Below, piece after piece: positions 23,375 through 33,674 of a stretch of DNA of 64,000 nt. The stretch is from Imbricaverruca yamaguchii (Eukaryota; Arthropoda; Thecostraca; Neoverrucidae), in the NCBI GenBank assembly GCA_034440575.1, contig JAOTOL010001561.1, forward strand, positions 747,501-811,500, in the 5' to 3' direction. The notes below the pieces were generated by a model. The model made no database searches. It saw only the letters and a program-made list of their open reading frames with translations, and was not told the origin of the DNA. Both the position numbers and the translations under genes were made by a program. Every line of letters begins with the position of its first letter. Positions within the stretch are counted from its first letter, which is position 1.

Positions 23375-24775
23375 CAGGCTAAGGTCAGGTAACGGCGTCT
23401 GTTGCGGCCGTCCGGTCGGTCTCTGAGTGATGGTGACACAGCGTTAAAATAGTGGTTTCTCGTTAGCTGTGAGATGTCGGAACGTGTACAGGAGGATGCC
23501 GAAATTCGCCATGGAAACCGTGCCGTTTAAGACAACTTATAAGAGTTATTCATGCACACTTTTGATCCAACAGTGTGCTCATACGCGCATCTTTTTCCTT
23601 TATTTTGAGACGCATAGTTTAGGGATAACTATTTTAGCGATAACGATGCAAAATACCTATCATTATCAACTGGTATTGTATAGCACACTACATCATAGTA
23701 ATCCTTGTACCTGAAATTGTGCTCAGGGATGTTCGTAAGTCACAATCCGCAATTGTGAGTATGAACATGCCACGCATCAATAATATGCTGTTAGAAATTA
23801 GATAGGAAGACTACGAAGACTCATCCCGAAGCACGGTGTCGATATCACGTTGGAAGGGATGTAGATTCATTGTTTAGAAAGTGGTATATCCCGCAATATT
23901 TCACGAATAATTACATCACTGTGGTGATGTCACTGCTCCATTAGTCCATCGCCAGTCTCTCGCTGCTGTTCGGCTGGCACGAACGCGGCAAATTGTGAAC
24001 GAGTCCGTGTTTGATAAGCACGGGGAACTCGCTCTCAGGGAGCTATGCTGACTTCGGTCACGGGGAGCGATACGTAAATTGTGAACGATGTGGGCGTGGC
24101 GATCTTCATGGATCTACTTTCACGTCGTTTGTGCAGATTTCTGCGGATCAAATATACAAAGTACCGGAACGCCCCCCCCCCCCATATGGGCGGAATAGTT
24201 CGAGTGTCATGGTATCCACCAGGCTACGCCTGGCTCTCTCCCAACATGCCTACGATCGATGCGTGACAGTGGCGAGCCAGGCGGGCCTACTTGATTAACT
24301 GTCATACCATTCAAGTGCAATCTGAGCCACTCGCCTGCATTTTCTTATAGTCCATTTGTGTTTAAGTTCCTGCACGTATAATATGGCAAAATGCACGCTT
24401 GTTGATTCGGTGCTCCAACGTGACTGGCAAGAGATTGGTCATAACATAGCATAAGTATCCCGTGAAACCAACGAAGCACGGCAGCCATGGTCAATATTTT
24501 GGACAATAAAATCATACCCACTAGATTCCCAAAAAAAAATCGGAGTTTACTTCGACGATGTGAACGACAAAGCGATTTCAATAATCGTCCTCGGATCAAT
24601 CTTCTTCCATCCTGCGATGTTTCCGAATACCGCCCTAAAGCCCCAGACGAGTCGATCTTACCCGCACCAACTCATTTGACAGATGACCTCATTTAAATAT
24701 CCAAGCATTCGAGACCTAACACCTGACCACGTGTTGGACATACTCATAGGGGACGCCTGCGTTGCCTATATTCTG
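23375..24775. other. Intron sequence without gene
   Basis: Unique sequence with a poly-C tract at 24174-24183; small open frames without recognised products. Confidence 0.45.
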
Positions 24776-25705
24776 CAACATCGACACGGCCTGGGCCACC
24801 AGCGCCTTTCGACACTCGCCCGGGAAACAGCAGCGCCTTGCGATACTCATCCATTAGACAGACCACCTTGCAACACGCGTCCGGTGGCGGGCAACACCTT
24901 GCGACACTCGTCTGTGAATAACAACACCTTGCGATACTTGCATCCGAGTGACAGCAGCACATTGAGGTACTCGTCCGGGATGGGTTAGCAGCACCTTGCA
25001 GCACTCTCGTCTAGGGAACAGCAGAACATTACGACACTCGTCCGGGGAACAGCAACACCTTGCGACACTCGTGTGGGACAGCGGCACTTTGCAACACTCG
25101 CCAAAGTGACAGCAGCACCTTGCTACACTATCGTCTGGGGACAGCGGTACCTCGCGACACTATCGTCTGTGGACAGCAGTACCTTGCGACACTATCGTCT
25201 GGGGACAAAATCATCTTGCGACACTATCGTCTGGGGGCAGCGGCACCTTGCGTCACTATCGTCTGGGGACAGCAGTACCTTGCGACACTATCGTCTGGGG
25301 ACAGCGGTACCTCGCGACATTATCGTCTGGGGACAGCAGTACCTTGCGACACTATCGTCTGGGGACAGCGGTACCTCGCGACACTATCGTCTGGTGGCAG
25401 CGGCACCTTGCGTCACTATCGTCTGGGGGCAGCGGCACCTTGCATCACTATCGTCTGGGGGCAGCGGCCCCTTGCGACACTATCGTCTGGGGACAGCAGC
25501 ACCTTGCGACACTATCGTCTGGGGACAGCGGTACCTCGCGACACTATCGTCTGGGGGCAGCGGCACCTTGCGACACTATCGTCTGTGGACAGCAGCACCT
25601 TGCGACACTATCGTCTGGGGACAGTGGTACCTCGCGACACTATCGTCTGGGGGCAGCGGTACCTCGCGACATTATCGTCTGGGGACAACAGCACCCTGCG
25701 ACACT
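24776..25705. repeat. 32-bp minisatellite with degenerate left flank
   Basis: From 25110 the unit is 32 bp: GTCTGGGGACAGCAGTACCT plus TGCGACACTATC. To the left (24776-25110) older, diverged units share CAGCACCTTGCGACACTCGT. The gradient from diverged to homogeneous suggests expansion from one side. Confidence 0.88.
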
Positions 25706-27231
25706 CAGACGATTCGCATTCATATACGAGTGAGCAGCACTATCAGTTCGTGTCATTCGGTCAGGTCTATCGCTCTTTGCGAACATTGTTCAGCATACAT
25801 TCAGAGAAGCGCAGAGAAACGAGTCGGCAGCTGGCGAAGGAGTTCCCCAGCCGGTTGTTCACCAGCCGGTGAATTTCCTCTCGAAAGGTCACGAAATGCC
25901 GTTCACCGACACTCATTGGACAATGGGCGATCTCCGCTCTTCTGGCGTGCCCCTGTATGCGCCTCTAACCAGGGGACACCCACTGCCCTTGCAGGCACAC
26001 GCATCCTCGATGACATCACCAGTCCCGGAACCGATGGGTGCCCGTTGGGTCCAGTGCGATATGAAAATGCAGCTTGACCAAGCCGTTGACTACGTGTATG
26101 CTTGCAGCCATAATCCATCCTGTGCATATGTTAGCCCAGTGGGAAATGGGCTAACATATGCACAGGATGTCCTTCCATGTCGAGCTCGCTTATATTCTCG
26201 CATACTGGCATAAGGTTTTTTTTTTCGCAGCTAAACCAGCAACCGAGCGGAAGCGTGCGAAATGTTTGCTGGGATGTCCATGGGAACGACCTGTGGATGG
26301 ATAACGTCAGACTTTGCGTGACTGCTGCGGCAACGTAAACAGCTTTCCGCTGCCCCTAATGAATGTTTGTTGCTTCGGACAGCTCTGACCGGCGCACCTG
26401 CCATTGACGTGACGCCATAATACACACTGGAATGGACTTGGCTACTATTGCGCGCGAAAACCCGAATAATACATTGGCGAGAACTATGATATTTGTTTCG
26501 AACGTATGAAGTCCGCCAGAGGCACAGAAGCACCACAAAACGTATTGCTATGTCTAAACCAGATTGGTAAATATTTTCTTTGCGGCGACACTCAACCAAA
26601 AAATCACGAAACCGATTTTTCCTGTCGCGGAAGGCCAGTGGAACGACGCGAGCAGGCTCGGGTGGTTATATCCGAACCGCCACGGAGACGTCGTATTACG
26701 TATGCAGTGTAAATTTCTTTCAAACTTCTTTTGAAGTTCTGTTCAAGTCTCGGCACGTCATAACATGGGTGCCTGGGGGGGGGGGAGGATTAGCGTCCTC
26801 TATCGGATCCAAGGAGTGTAGACTGAGCCCAACTATACTTATATAGTTTCGTTCTTAGTGCATTATTATTCTCTTCAGCCCTCTGCTTAAAGCTGTTTTA
26901 TTCTAGACGATTTGCTTTTGTCCTGTGTCGCGTGCGAAGTTCGTCACGGACTGTAGGTGAAAACTACTCCCTTGGTAACTCTACACAGACAGCAAAACTT
27001 TAGCATCCACAGAACTCCCTGATTTGATCGTTTCAATTGTTACAAGTAGCAGTAGCAGAACGTAGTCCTAAACTATATCTTAATGCTGTATTGTACAAGA
27101 ACAACTGAATAGTGAGGTCAATGCACCACCATTAATTGTAGGCTGGTCGTCAGAGGTATGTATGCATGCATTTATATGTGCATGCATGTATGTGTGTGTG
27201 TATGTACATGCATACTTAGTGTAGGCTTTAA
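25706..27231. other. Intron sequence with one perfect hairpin
   Basis: No coding similarity; see the inverted repeat at 26116-26169. Confidence 0.45.
26116..26169. repeat. Perfect inverted repeat, 23-bp arms
   Basis: The arm at 26116-26138 (CATCCTGTGCATATGTTAGC then CCA) is the exact reverse complement of 26147-26169, with an 8-base loop GTGGGAAA. No copies are seen elsewhere in the window. Confidence 0.95.
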
Positions 27232-28052
27232 CCCGTCCCGTCTCGGGGGGTCTTCAACCGTCCCCCCCCTCAGGTTTTTCGCGGACAACGGACGAACGGC
27301 GCGCGGCAGCGCGCGCAAATTTGGCATACCTTTTCCCACATCAATTTGATATGCTGATTCAAAATTTTTAGTTCAGGTAATCTAGGGTCAACGAGTTAGT
27401 CAAGGTCAGTGAGGTCACCTCCAAAAAAGTTCAACCAGTCGTCACGCTTTAACGGATACAGATATTTTAATGAAACTTTGAGCGTTTGCGTATCTTTACG
27501 GATGCAACAAATCGTACGAGTTGAATTTTTCATTTTTTTCGTTTTTAATTACATATATATTTTGCGTATTTGCCACATTGCAGTTCAAACACAAGATTCT
27601 GGCTAAAGTAAGCATTTTTATTAGGGTAAGTTGACTTCTAACAACATTTATCGGTCTGCTCTACCTATTGGAGAAGGAAAATTAAAGAAAACTTGAAAAC
27701 TCAAAATTTTGAAATTTAAAAAAATGGGGGGGGGGGACAAAAAATTATGGCCCTGGTCGCTATCGTTGTCCTTTTCCCATTCCAAATACATTGTTTTTCA
27801 TATATCCTCAAAATGAACTCCCCAGAGTAAAAAACATAATGCAAGTCGTGAAAATATAGCCCCCCCTGGTGACGTCACTTCTGGAGGACATTTTTTCGGG
27901 GTGGTCCCGGACCCTACTCGTCGAGCGCTTTCCGATGACACCTCTTTCGTTTTCGTGCGATGCTTAGTTTGAATTTTAGAGGGGGTCTTCAACCGCCCCC
28001 CCCCCCCCCCCCGAGACGGGGTGTGAAGATTTGTCAGGAAAGACGGCGCGGG
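27232..28052. mobile_element. piggyBac-like non-autonomous element
   Basis: Flanked by TTAA at 27228-27231 and 28053-28056, starting CCCGTCCCGTCTCGG and ending GACGGCGCGGG. A TTAA target site with CCC...GGG ends is the piggyBac signature. GGGTCTTCAACCG plus a poly-C run appears near both ends. No transposase frame is present. A truncated relative is at 30785-30910. Confidence 0.72.
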
Positions 28053-28294
28053 TTAAAAGATATATTCCAGATGAAAAATCTTACGTATGGAATGTAAATG
28101 CAATTGTATAAAGCAATTCTTGTTTGTGTTTTTCAGTGCCCGATAACAATATGCAAGTCTGAAGATGGAGGACATTGATGTCCACGCACTTTATACATGT
28201 ATAGGATTAAATAGTCGACATGTCTGTCGAATGACTGGGATGTAATTGATATGGACCAGTGCTGGTTATAACTAAACATATCCCTTTCGGCCTA

Positions 28295-28390
28295 ATATGC
28301 ACTCTTCGCCCGCGACCAATCGGCGTGAGAGATTGGCGACGCTACATGACTCAACGGTCGATGTGTCGTAAAACCAATTACCAACCATCG
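28295..28390 (+). mobile_element. tRNA-derived SINE, family 1, tail only
   Basis: Only the 3' part is present: CGACCAATCGGCGTGAGAGA, TTGGCGACGCTACATGACTC, GATGTGTCGTAAAACCAA. Confidence 0.75.
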
Positions 28391-28539
28391 GCCTAATATG
28401 CAACTTGTTCCATTTATACACTGTTTTCCATCAAAATGTCCTAATTTAGATACGTTGATTCAGGTAGCCAGCATTAGTTACCTTAATCTGCTTTCAGGAG
28501 GGGAGTTGGCCTGCACAGGTCCGTTCACCAGTTCACGGC

Positions 28540-28735
28540 CTCATCGTTCACCAGTGTCCGTACCGTTCACTAGAACCCGCGTCGTTTACCAGAACTCATG
28601 TCGTTCACCAGAACCCGCGTCGTTCACCGGAACCCGCGTCGTTCACCAGAGCCCGCGTCGTTCACCAGAGTCAGCTTCGTTCACCAGAACCCGCGTCGTT
28701 CACCGCGTCGTTCATTCTTTGCCCGTTATCGTAGC
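28540..28735. repeat. 19-bp minisatellite
   Basis: About nine units of GTTCACCAGAACCCGCGTC, moderately diverged, ~220 bp upstream of exon 7. Confidence 0.85.
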
Positions 28736-28957
28736 GCGACCATTCACCGTTCGTTGGGTGCGTCTCTCCTACCGACAATACAAAGCATGCGACAGCCGTG
28801 AAGGCACTCACTGCCCAACATATACGGGGAAATTGCTCATCCCGTTCTGCCTACCAGGACATGTTGTTTTTGCGGTCGTGGAATTTTAAACGAAGCCAGC
28901 TGATGCCTGTTTGTGTGGTTGGGTATGGTCAGAGGCAATGCGGCCTCCCTTCCCCAG

Positions 28958-29094
28958 AGCCGATGGACTCGCCCGGCAGCGGCACCGCCACCATGTCTCG
29001 GATGTCGAACCAGCTGCGGCAGCTGCAGGCTAGACCAGCAGCGGGTCAGCCCGCTTCAGTCCTGCTCGGAATGGACCGCGACGCCTGGACCAAT
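28958..29094 (+). CDS. Sec3: Sec3/EXOC1 exon 7 of window (linker)
   Basis: The peptide EPMDSPGSGTATMSRMSNQL, then RQLQARPAAGQPASVLLGMD and RDAWTN, occupies the position of the low-complexity linker in EXOC1 between the YEREIK region and the next helical block. The acceptor is TTCCCCAG|AG, completing the phase-1 codon from exon 6. The donor is ACCAAT|GTGAGT, phase 0, agreeing with exon 8 at 31945. Support comes from position, phases and splice sites rather than strong sequence similarity, as expected for a linker. Its exact 3' end is uncertain because the donor is tandemly repeated in frame. Confidence 0.75.
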
Positions 29095-30260
29095 GTGAGT
29101 CACGGTGCCGATGTGTGGTCCCATGTAGGTCACGGTTCCGCCATCTGGACCAATGTGAGTCACGGTGCCGATGTGTGGTCCCATGTAGGTCACGGTTCCG
29201 CCATCTGGACCAATGTGAGTCACGGTGCCGATGTGTGGTCCCATGTAGGTCACGGTTCCGCCATCTGGACCTTTGCGAGTCACGGTGCCGACGTGTGGTC
29301 CCATGTAAGTCACGGTGTCGACGTGTGGTCCCATGTAAGTCACGGTGCCGATGTGTGGTCCCATGTAAGTCACGGTGCCGACGTGTGGTCCCATGTAAGT
29401 CACGGTGTCGACGTGTGGTCCCATGTAAGTCACGGTGCCGACGTGGTCCCATGTAAGTCAGTGTGTGGTCCCATGTAAGTCACGGTGCCGACGTGTGGTC
29501 CCATGTAAGTCACGGTGCCGATGTGTGGTCCCATGTAAGTCACGGTGCCGATGTGTGGTCCCATGTAAGTCACGGTGCCGATGTGTGGTCCCATGTAAGT
29601 CACGGTGCCGACGTGTGGTCCCATGTAAGTCACGGTGCCGATGTGTGGTCCCATGTAAGTCACGGTGCCGATTTGTGGTCCCATGTAAGTCACGGTGCCG
29701 ATGTGTGGTCCCATGTAAGTCACGGTGCCGATGTGTGGTCCCATGTAAGTCACGGTGCCGATGTGTGGTCCCATGTAAGTCACGGTGCCGACGTGTGGTC
29801 CCATGTAAGTCACGGTGCCGACGTGTGGTCCCATGTAAGTCACGGTGCCGACATGTGGTCCAATGTAAGTCACGGTGCCGACATGTGGTCCCATGTAAGT
29901 AACGGTGCCGACTTGTGGTCCCATGTAAGTCACGGTGCCGATGTGTGGTCCCATGTAAGTCACGGTGCCGACGTGTGGTCCCATGCAAGTCACGGTGCCG
30001 ATGTGTGGTCCCATGTAAGTCACGGTGCCGATGTGTGGTCCCATGTAAGTCACGGTGCCGATGTGTGGTCCCATGTAAGTCACGGTGCCGATGTGTGGTC
30101 CCATGTAAGTCACGGTGCCGACGTGTGGTCCCATGTAAGTCACGGTGCCGACATGTGGTCCCATGTAAGTCACGGTGCCGACGTGTGGTCCCATGTAGTT
30201 TGCGGTGCCGCCGTCCGGACCTATGTAAGTTGCGGTGTCAACATCTGAACCCATGTAAGT
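29095..30260 (+). repeat. 30-bp minisatellite of repeated 5' splice donors
   Basis: About 38 units of GTAAGTCACGGTGCCGATGT plus GTGGTCCCAT, starting exactly at the exon 7 donor. Every unit carries CAT|GTAAGT. The first three units form a 60-bp double unit that also repeats the exon end CTGGACCAAT|GTGAGT. The exon frame stays open as decapeptides (VSHGADVWSH) until an irregular unit near 29440 shifts it, giving a stop at 29478. Confidence 0.95.
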
Positions 30261-30559
30261 TACGGTGCCGACGTTTGGACATATGCAAGTCACGATGCCG
30301 ACCCCTGGTCCATGTAAATCACGCCTGCGCCTGAGCCCATGTACAGCACTGGCACCTGAGTCGATGAAGTTGCAGCGACGTCGCAAAACCCATGTAAGTT
30401 ACGCCACAGCACCAAGCCAGAACACACGTAACTCACGATGCTGACGCCTGACCACTGCACGCAGGCCGCAGTGGTCTGTCCGACGGATGCAAGTCACGGT
30501 GTCTAAGCGCAAATGGTATAATGGGTGTACCGTCTGATAACCGAGTTCGGTCTCATAAC
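30261..30559. other. Degenerate edge of the 30-bp array
   Basis: Decaying CATGTAAGTTACG-type units fade into unique sequence by about 30500. Confidence 0.6.
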
Positions 30560-30650
30560 CGTGTGTGTGTGTGTGTGTGTGGGCGTGGGCGGGGGCGGGG
30601 GCGTGGGCGGGGGCGGGGACGGGGGCGTGGGCGTGGGTGTGGGCGTGTCA
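30560..30650 (+). repeat. GT and GGGCGT/GGGGGC simple repeat
   Basis: (GT)n followed by runs of GGGCGTGGGCGGGGGCGGG. More than ten runs of three or more G on the plus strand give clear G-quadruplex potential in the transcript. Confidence 0.95.
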
Positions 30651-30784
30651 GGCGTGACGCCAAGGCGAAGTCAGGCTAAGCGTCCTGTCACCAGAAAATC
30701 CCCGACAGGTACACCGTTTCCCACCACACCAATACCTATGCATTATATTCAGTCACCAGGTCGTCCAGCCTGACTGCCAAGCTA

Positions 30785-30910
30785 TTTATGACGCCAATAG
30801 TACCACTTTCGTTTTCGTGGAAACACTAAGTGTGGATATTAGAGGGGATGCTTATAATCGCCCAACCCCTCCCCCACCCAAGGCGGGGTGGAGGATATCA
30901 CGGGGAAGGG
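30785..30910. mobile_element. Truncated copy of the piggyBac-like element
   Basis: Resembles the right end of 27232-28052: CTTTCGTTTTCGTG, ATATTAGAGGGG, a C-rich tract, then GGG|TTAA at 30908-30914. Confidence 0.6.
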
Positions 30911-31259
30911 TTAATCTGTACACGGCCGAAGTTCTATTCTTCGATGCACTTACAGGACAGTCTTGTCCACACGCTTGCTCTCAGGTTCATGGGCGCTGTA
31001 TGACCGAAGCAGTCGATGCGCCCCTAAGCCCAAATAACCAACAAATCTTGCTCTCAGGTTCCCTACGGTAGCACATTGGGCACATGATGTCTCATGCTAC
31101 TTCGGTGAACCTTACAGCAAGTATGTGAACAAGGCCGTCCCATAAATGTGCCGAAAAATAGAGCTATGCTACACATAACGCTATGAGCATGTACACTACA
31201 AACAAAATCACAAGTATAGGATTTCCCCAAAACGTCTCACGTCTCGCAATGTACTTATC

Positions 31260-31918
31260 CTGTGTTTTGTTTCTTGTGTGGCGGTACTAACTGATGTGCT
31301 CTTTTACTATGTTTTGTTTCTTGTGTCACCAATCGGTGTGTCCTTATGTGTTTTGTTTCTTGCGTTATGCTACCATCTGATATATGTTTGTGCTGTGTTT
31401 TGTTTCTCGTATTGTCAACTGGTGTGTTTTGTGCTGTGTTTTGCCTTTTGCATTCCCAACTGATCTGTTCTTGTGCTGTATTTTGTTTCTTTGGTTGCCA
31501 ATCGGTGTGTCCTTATGTGTTTTTTTTCTTGCGTATGTTACCATCTGATATATCCATGTGCTATGCCTTGTTTCTTGTGTTGTCAACTGGTGTGTTTTGT
31601 GCTGTGTTTTGCCGCTTGCATTGCCAACTGATAAATCCTTGGGTTGCGTTTTGCTTCCGGTGTTCCCAACTGAGTCTATGTGCTGTTTGTTTTTTTTGGG
31701 TTACCAACTGATGTGTTTGGTATTTCGTGCTTCCAGCTTGTATGATGTGCCTCCCGTTTCTAGCTGGTATGTGTCTCCTGTTTCCAGCTGATATGTGTCT
31801 CCTGTTTCCAGCTGGTGTGGTGTGTCTCATACTTCCAGCTGATGTGTTTTGCGTCTTGTGTTTCCATGGTATGATGTGTCTCCCGTTCCAGCGGGTGAGG
31901 TGTCTCTCAGGATTTCAG
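31260..31918 (+). repeat. Pyrimidine-rich degenerate repeat of acceptor-like units before exon 8
   Basis: The left part (31260-31690) has ~50-bp decayed units TGTGCTGTGTTTTGTTTCTT plus GTGTTGCCAACTG. The right part (31730-31918) has ~24-bp units CCTGTTTCCAGCTGATATGT plus GTCT. At least five TTTCCAG|CTG or TTCCAG|CTG strings precede exon 8, and the last, GATTTCAG|CTG at 31911-31921, is itself a possible acceptor. Confidence 0.75.
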
Positions 31919-31944
31919 CTGACGTGATGCGCCTCCATCTGCAG

Positions 31945-32079
31945 CTGGACAGCTCCGAGCGGCTCCGGTTTGACGAAGTGCTGGAGCTGCTGCTGAAGAG
32001 GCTGGAGCCGGCCTGTTTCGAGGAGCAGACGTTCTGCGTGGGCTTCTTTAAGCTGGGTCAGGATGCGACGCAGTCGCAG
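31945..32079 (+). CDS. Sec3: Sec3/EXOC1 exon 8 of window
   Basis: The 45 codons include LDSSERLRFDEVLELLLKRL, then EPACFEEQTFCVGFFKLGQD, matching EXOC1 [20 protein letters not shown] then CLAEQDFISKFFKLQQ. The acceptor CATCTGCAG|CTG gives phase 0 with exon 7. An upstream acceptor at 31918 would need phase 1 and fits less well. The donor is TCGCAG|GTGAGG, phase 0. Confidence 0.9.
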
Positions 32080-32119
32080 GTGAGGCCGTTTTGCGACTGG
32101 TCTGGCCGGTGTCCAGCGC

Positions 32120-32295
32120 AGAGTGATTCGCTCGAGAGGTAGCTCATCCGTGGCACGTTGAACTCGTGACTGCAAGGTCGTGGGTTCGAATCCCATAATC
32201 GGTGGTATTTTTTAGTCCACCCGAGACCAATCGGCACTAGCAGTTGGCGACGCCAGGTGGCCTACCAGTTGAATGCGGCGTAGATAAAAGCATGA
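32120..32295 (+). mobile_element. tRNA-derived SINE, family 1, diverged
   Basis: Head CTCGAGAGGTAGCTCATCCG, B-box-like GGGTTCGAATCCC, tail CCACCCGAGACCAATCGGCA then GTTGGCGACGCC. It lies 40 bp after the exon 8 donor. Confidence 0.7.
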
Positions 32296-32689
32296 ATGCG
32301 GTCAAGTCACATCGGACACCGGCGTATTAGTATGTTGAGTGCAGACTGATTAAAGTAGTGGATGAAAACATGCCGCAGGTATTTGTCTCGCGTGTGCAAA
32401 ATGTTGTCTTAGGTCAGTCACTATCCATTCTAAATATACTAACCACATGCCACGAGCCCCCATTGTGGCGAATGCTGGCTTTAGGCGGAATTGATGTTAA
32501 AATAGGGCATAAATTCGGCTGAGCTCCACTAGTCGATGCTCATGGTGTAGTTTAGCCTGAAGAAGCTTTGTCTGCCGGTGTATCGCGGCAGATGTGTTTA
32601 CAATGTCACATTAGCATTTGCTGCACTTACTAAGATTTTCGATGTGGTTTCGTGAACTACTGAATGTGATTGCAATGTGATTATGCAAC
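32296..32689. other. Intron sequence without gene
   Basis: Nothing recognised. Confidence 0.45.
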
Positions 32690-33185
32690 AAACAGCTAAA
32701 CTATACATTTTATATTGTCCCAGTCATGTTCACTATGGGATAAAGACATAAAGACATAACAGATTAGTGCAACTATGAGCCACAAGGGCCCTTCTTGGTT
32801 GCATTCTGTATACTGAACCAGTTGCCCATCAAATCTGTCAATCAACCCTCCCTGTAATACTGAAAAGCAAGCCCTCTATTCTTATAATGATTGTCTATGC
32901 TGCTTTTAAAGATGTTCAATGTGCTGTTACTGACAATGTTTTATGGCAGCTGGTTCCAGTGTTCTACTAACCTGTTGGTGAAGAAAGTCTGCCTTAACCT
33001 TGTTCTGCTGTGGTTAACTTTAATTGTGAATTTATGACCTCTAATTGCATCATTTCTGTTCAATTCAAACATTTCCACAAGATATCCCCTCTCCAGACCA
33101 TGGACAAATTTGAAGATCTCCATGAGATCTCCTCTCAGCCTTCTATATCTAAGTGAAAACATATTCAATTTCTTCAATCTTCAAT
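32690..33185 (-). mobile_element. LINE 3' end fragment
   Basis: On the minus strand the peptide KKLNMFSLRYRRLRGDLMEI then FKFVHGL, RLRQTFFTNRLVEHWNQLP matches the C-terminal end of ORF2 in CR1/L2-like non-LTR retrotransposons (RRLRGDL...FF.NR.V..WN.LP). The sequence after the WNQLP end is broken by stops. It ends in ATGTCTTTATGTCTTTATCC, a short 3' tandem tail typical of such LINEs. 5'-truncated and dead. Confidence 0.8.
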
Positions 33186-33674
33186 GGAGTGCATAGCCAA
33201 GCGATTCAGTCGTCTGTGATTGCCGACTGCAGTACGGCCGACGCCCTCGTGATGTCGGGCAGTCCGCCTGTGCTCGAATGACACGGCCGCGCGTCGGACA
33301 GGTACTAGCCGGTCGTGAGGCCCAGTCGGCTGTGCCCCTCGCACGCGCCGGCTGCTGCGGGCATCTCCAGAGTCCCGGTCGCGAGTGTGGGTCACAGCCG
33401 AGCCTTCTGTTCGTCCTCTGGCTTTCTGTTCGTCGCCGACCGGAAAGATTTACGCTGCAGTTACCGCTTCCATCACTGTCTTATTTAGCTCCTCATGCGG
33501 ATACAATTTTTGTTAATGGTAATAGCGGAGATAGTTTTGACATGGAAATAATTCCATCGTTGAGATGTCACTTTTCGGTGGTTTAGATGCGTGCCATAAT
33601 GTAAAAAGCAGTGTGGTGTGGCTGGACTCAGTCGCTGGCGGTTGCATCTCCTCACCTCCCTGGTGTCTCTCACC
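33186..33674. other. GC-rich intron stretch without recognised gene
   Basis: 33200-33440 is CpG-rich with open frames on both strands, but exon 8 joins exon 9 in phase 0 without needing it, and no Sec3 similarity is seen. Confidence 0.4.

Noticed and set aside
29095..30260. CRISPR-like regular array
   Set aside because: Units are contiguous with no unique spacers, in a eukaryotic intron; it is a minisatellite. The same applies to the other arrays.
33174..33590. Extra Sec3 linker exon between exons 8 and 9
   Set aside because: GC-rich and open on both strands, but exons 8 and 9 join in phase without it and no similarity was seen.
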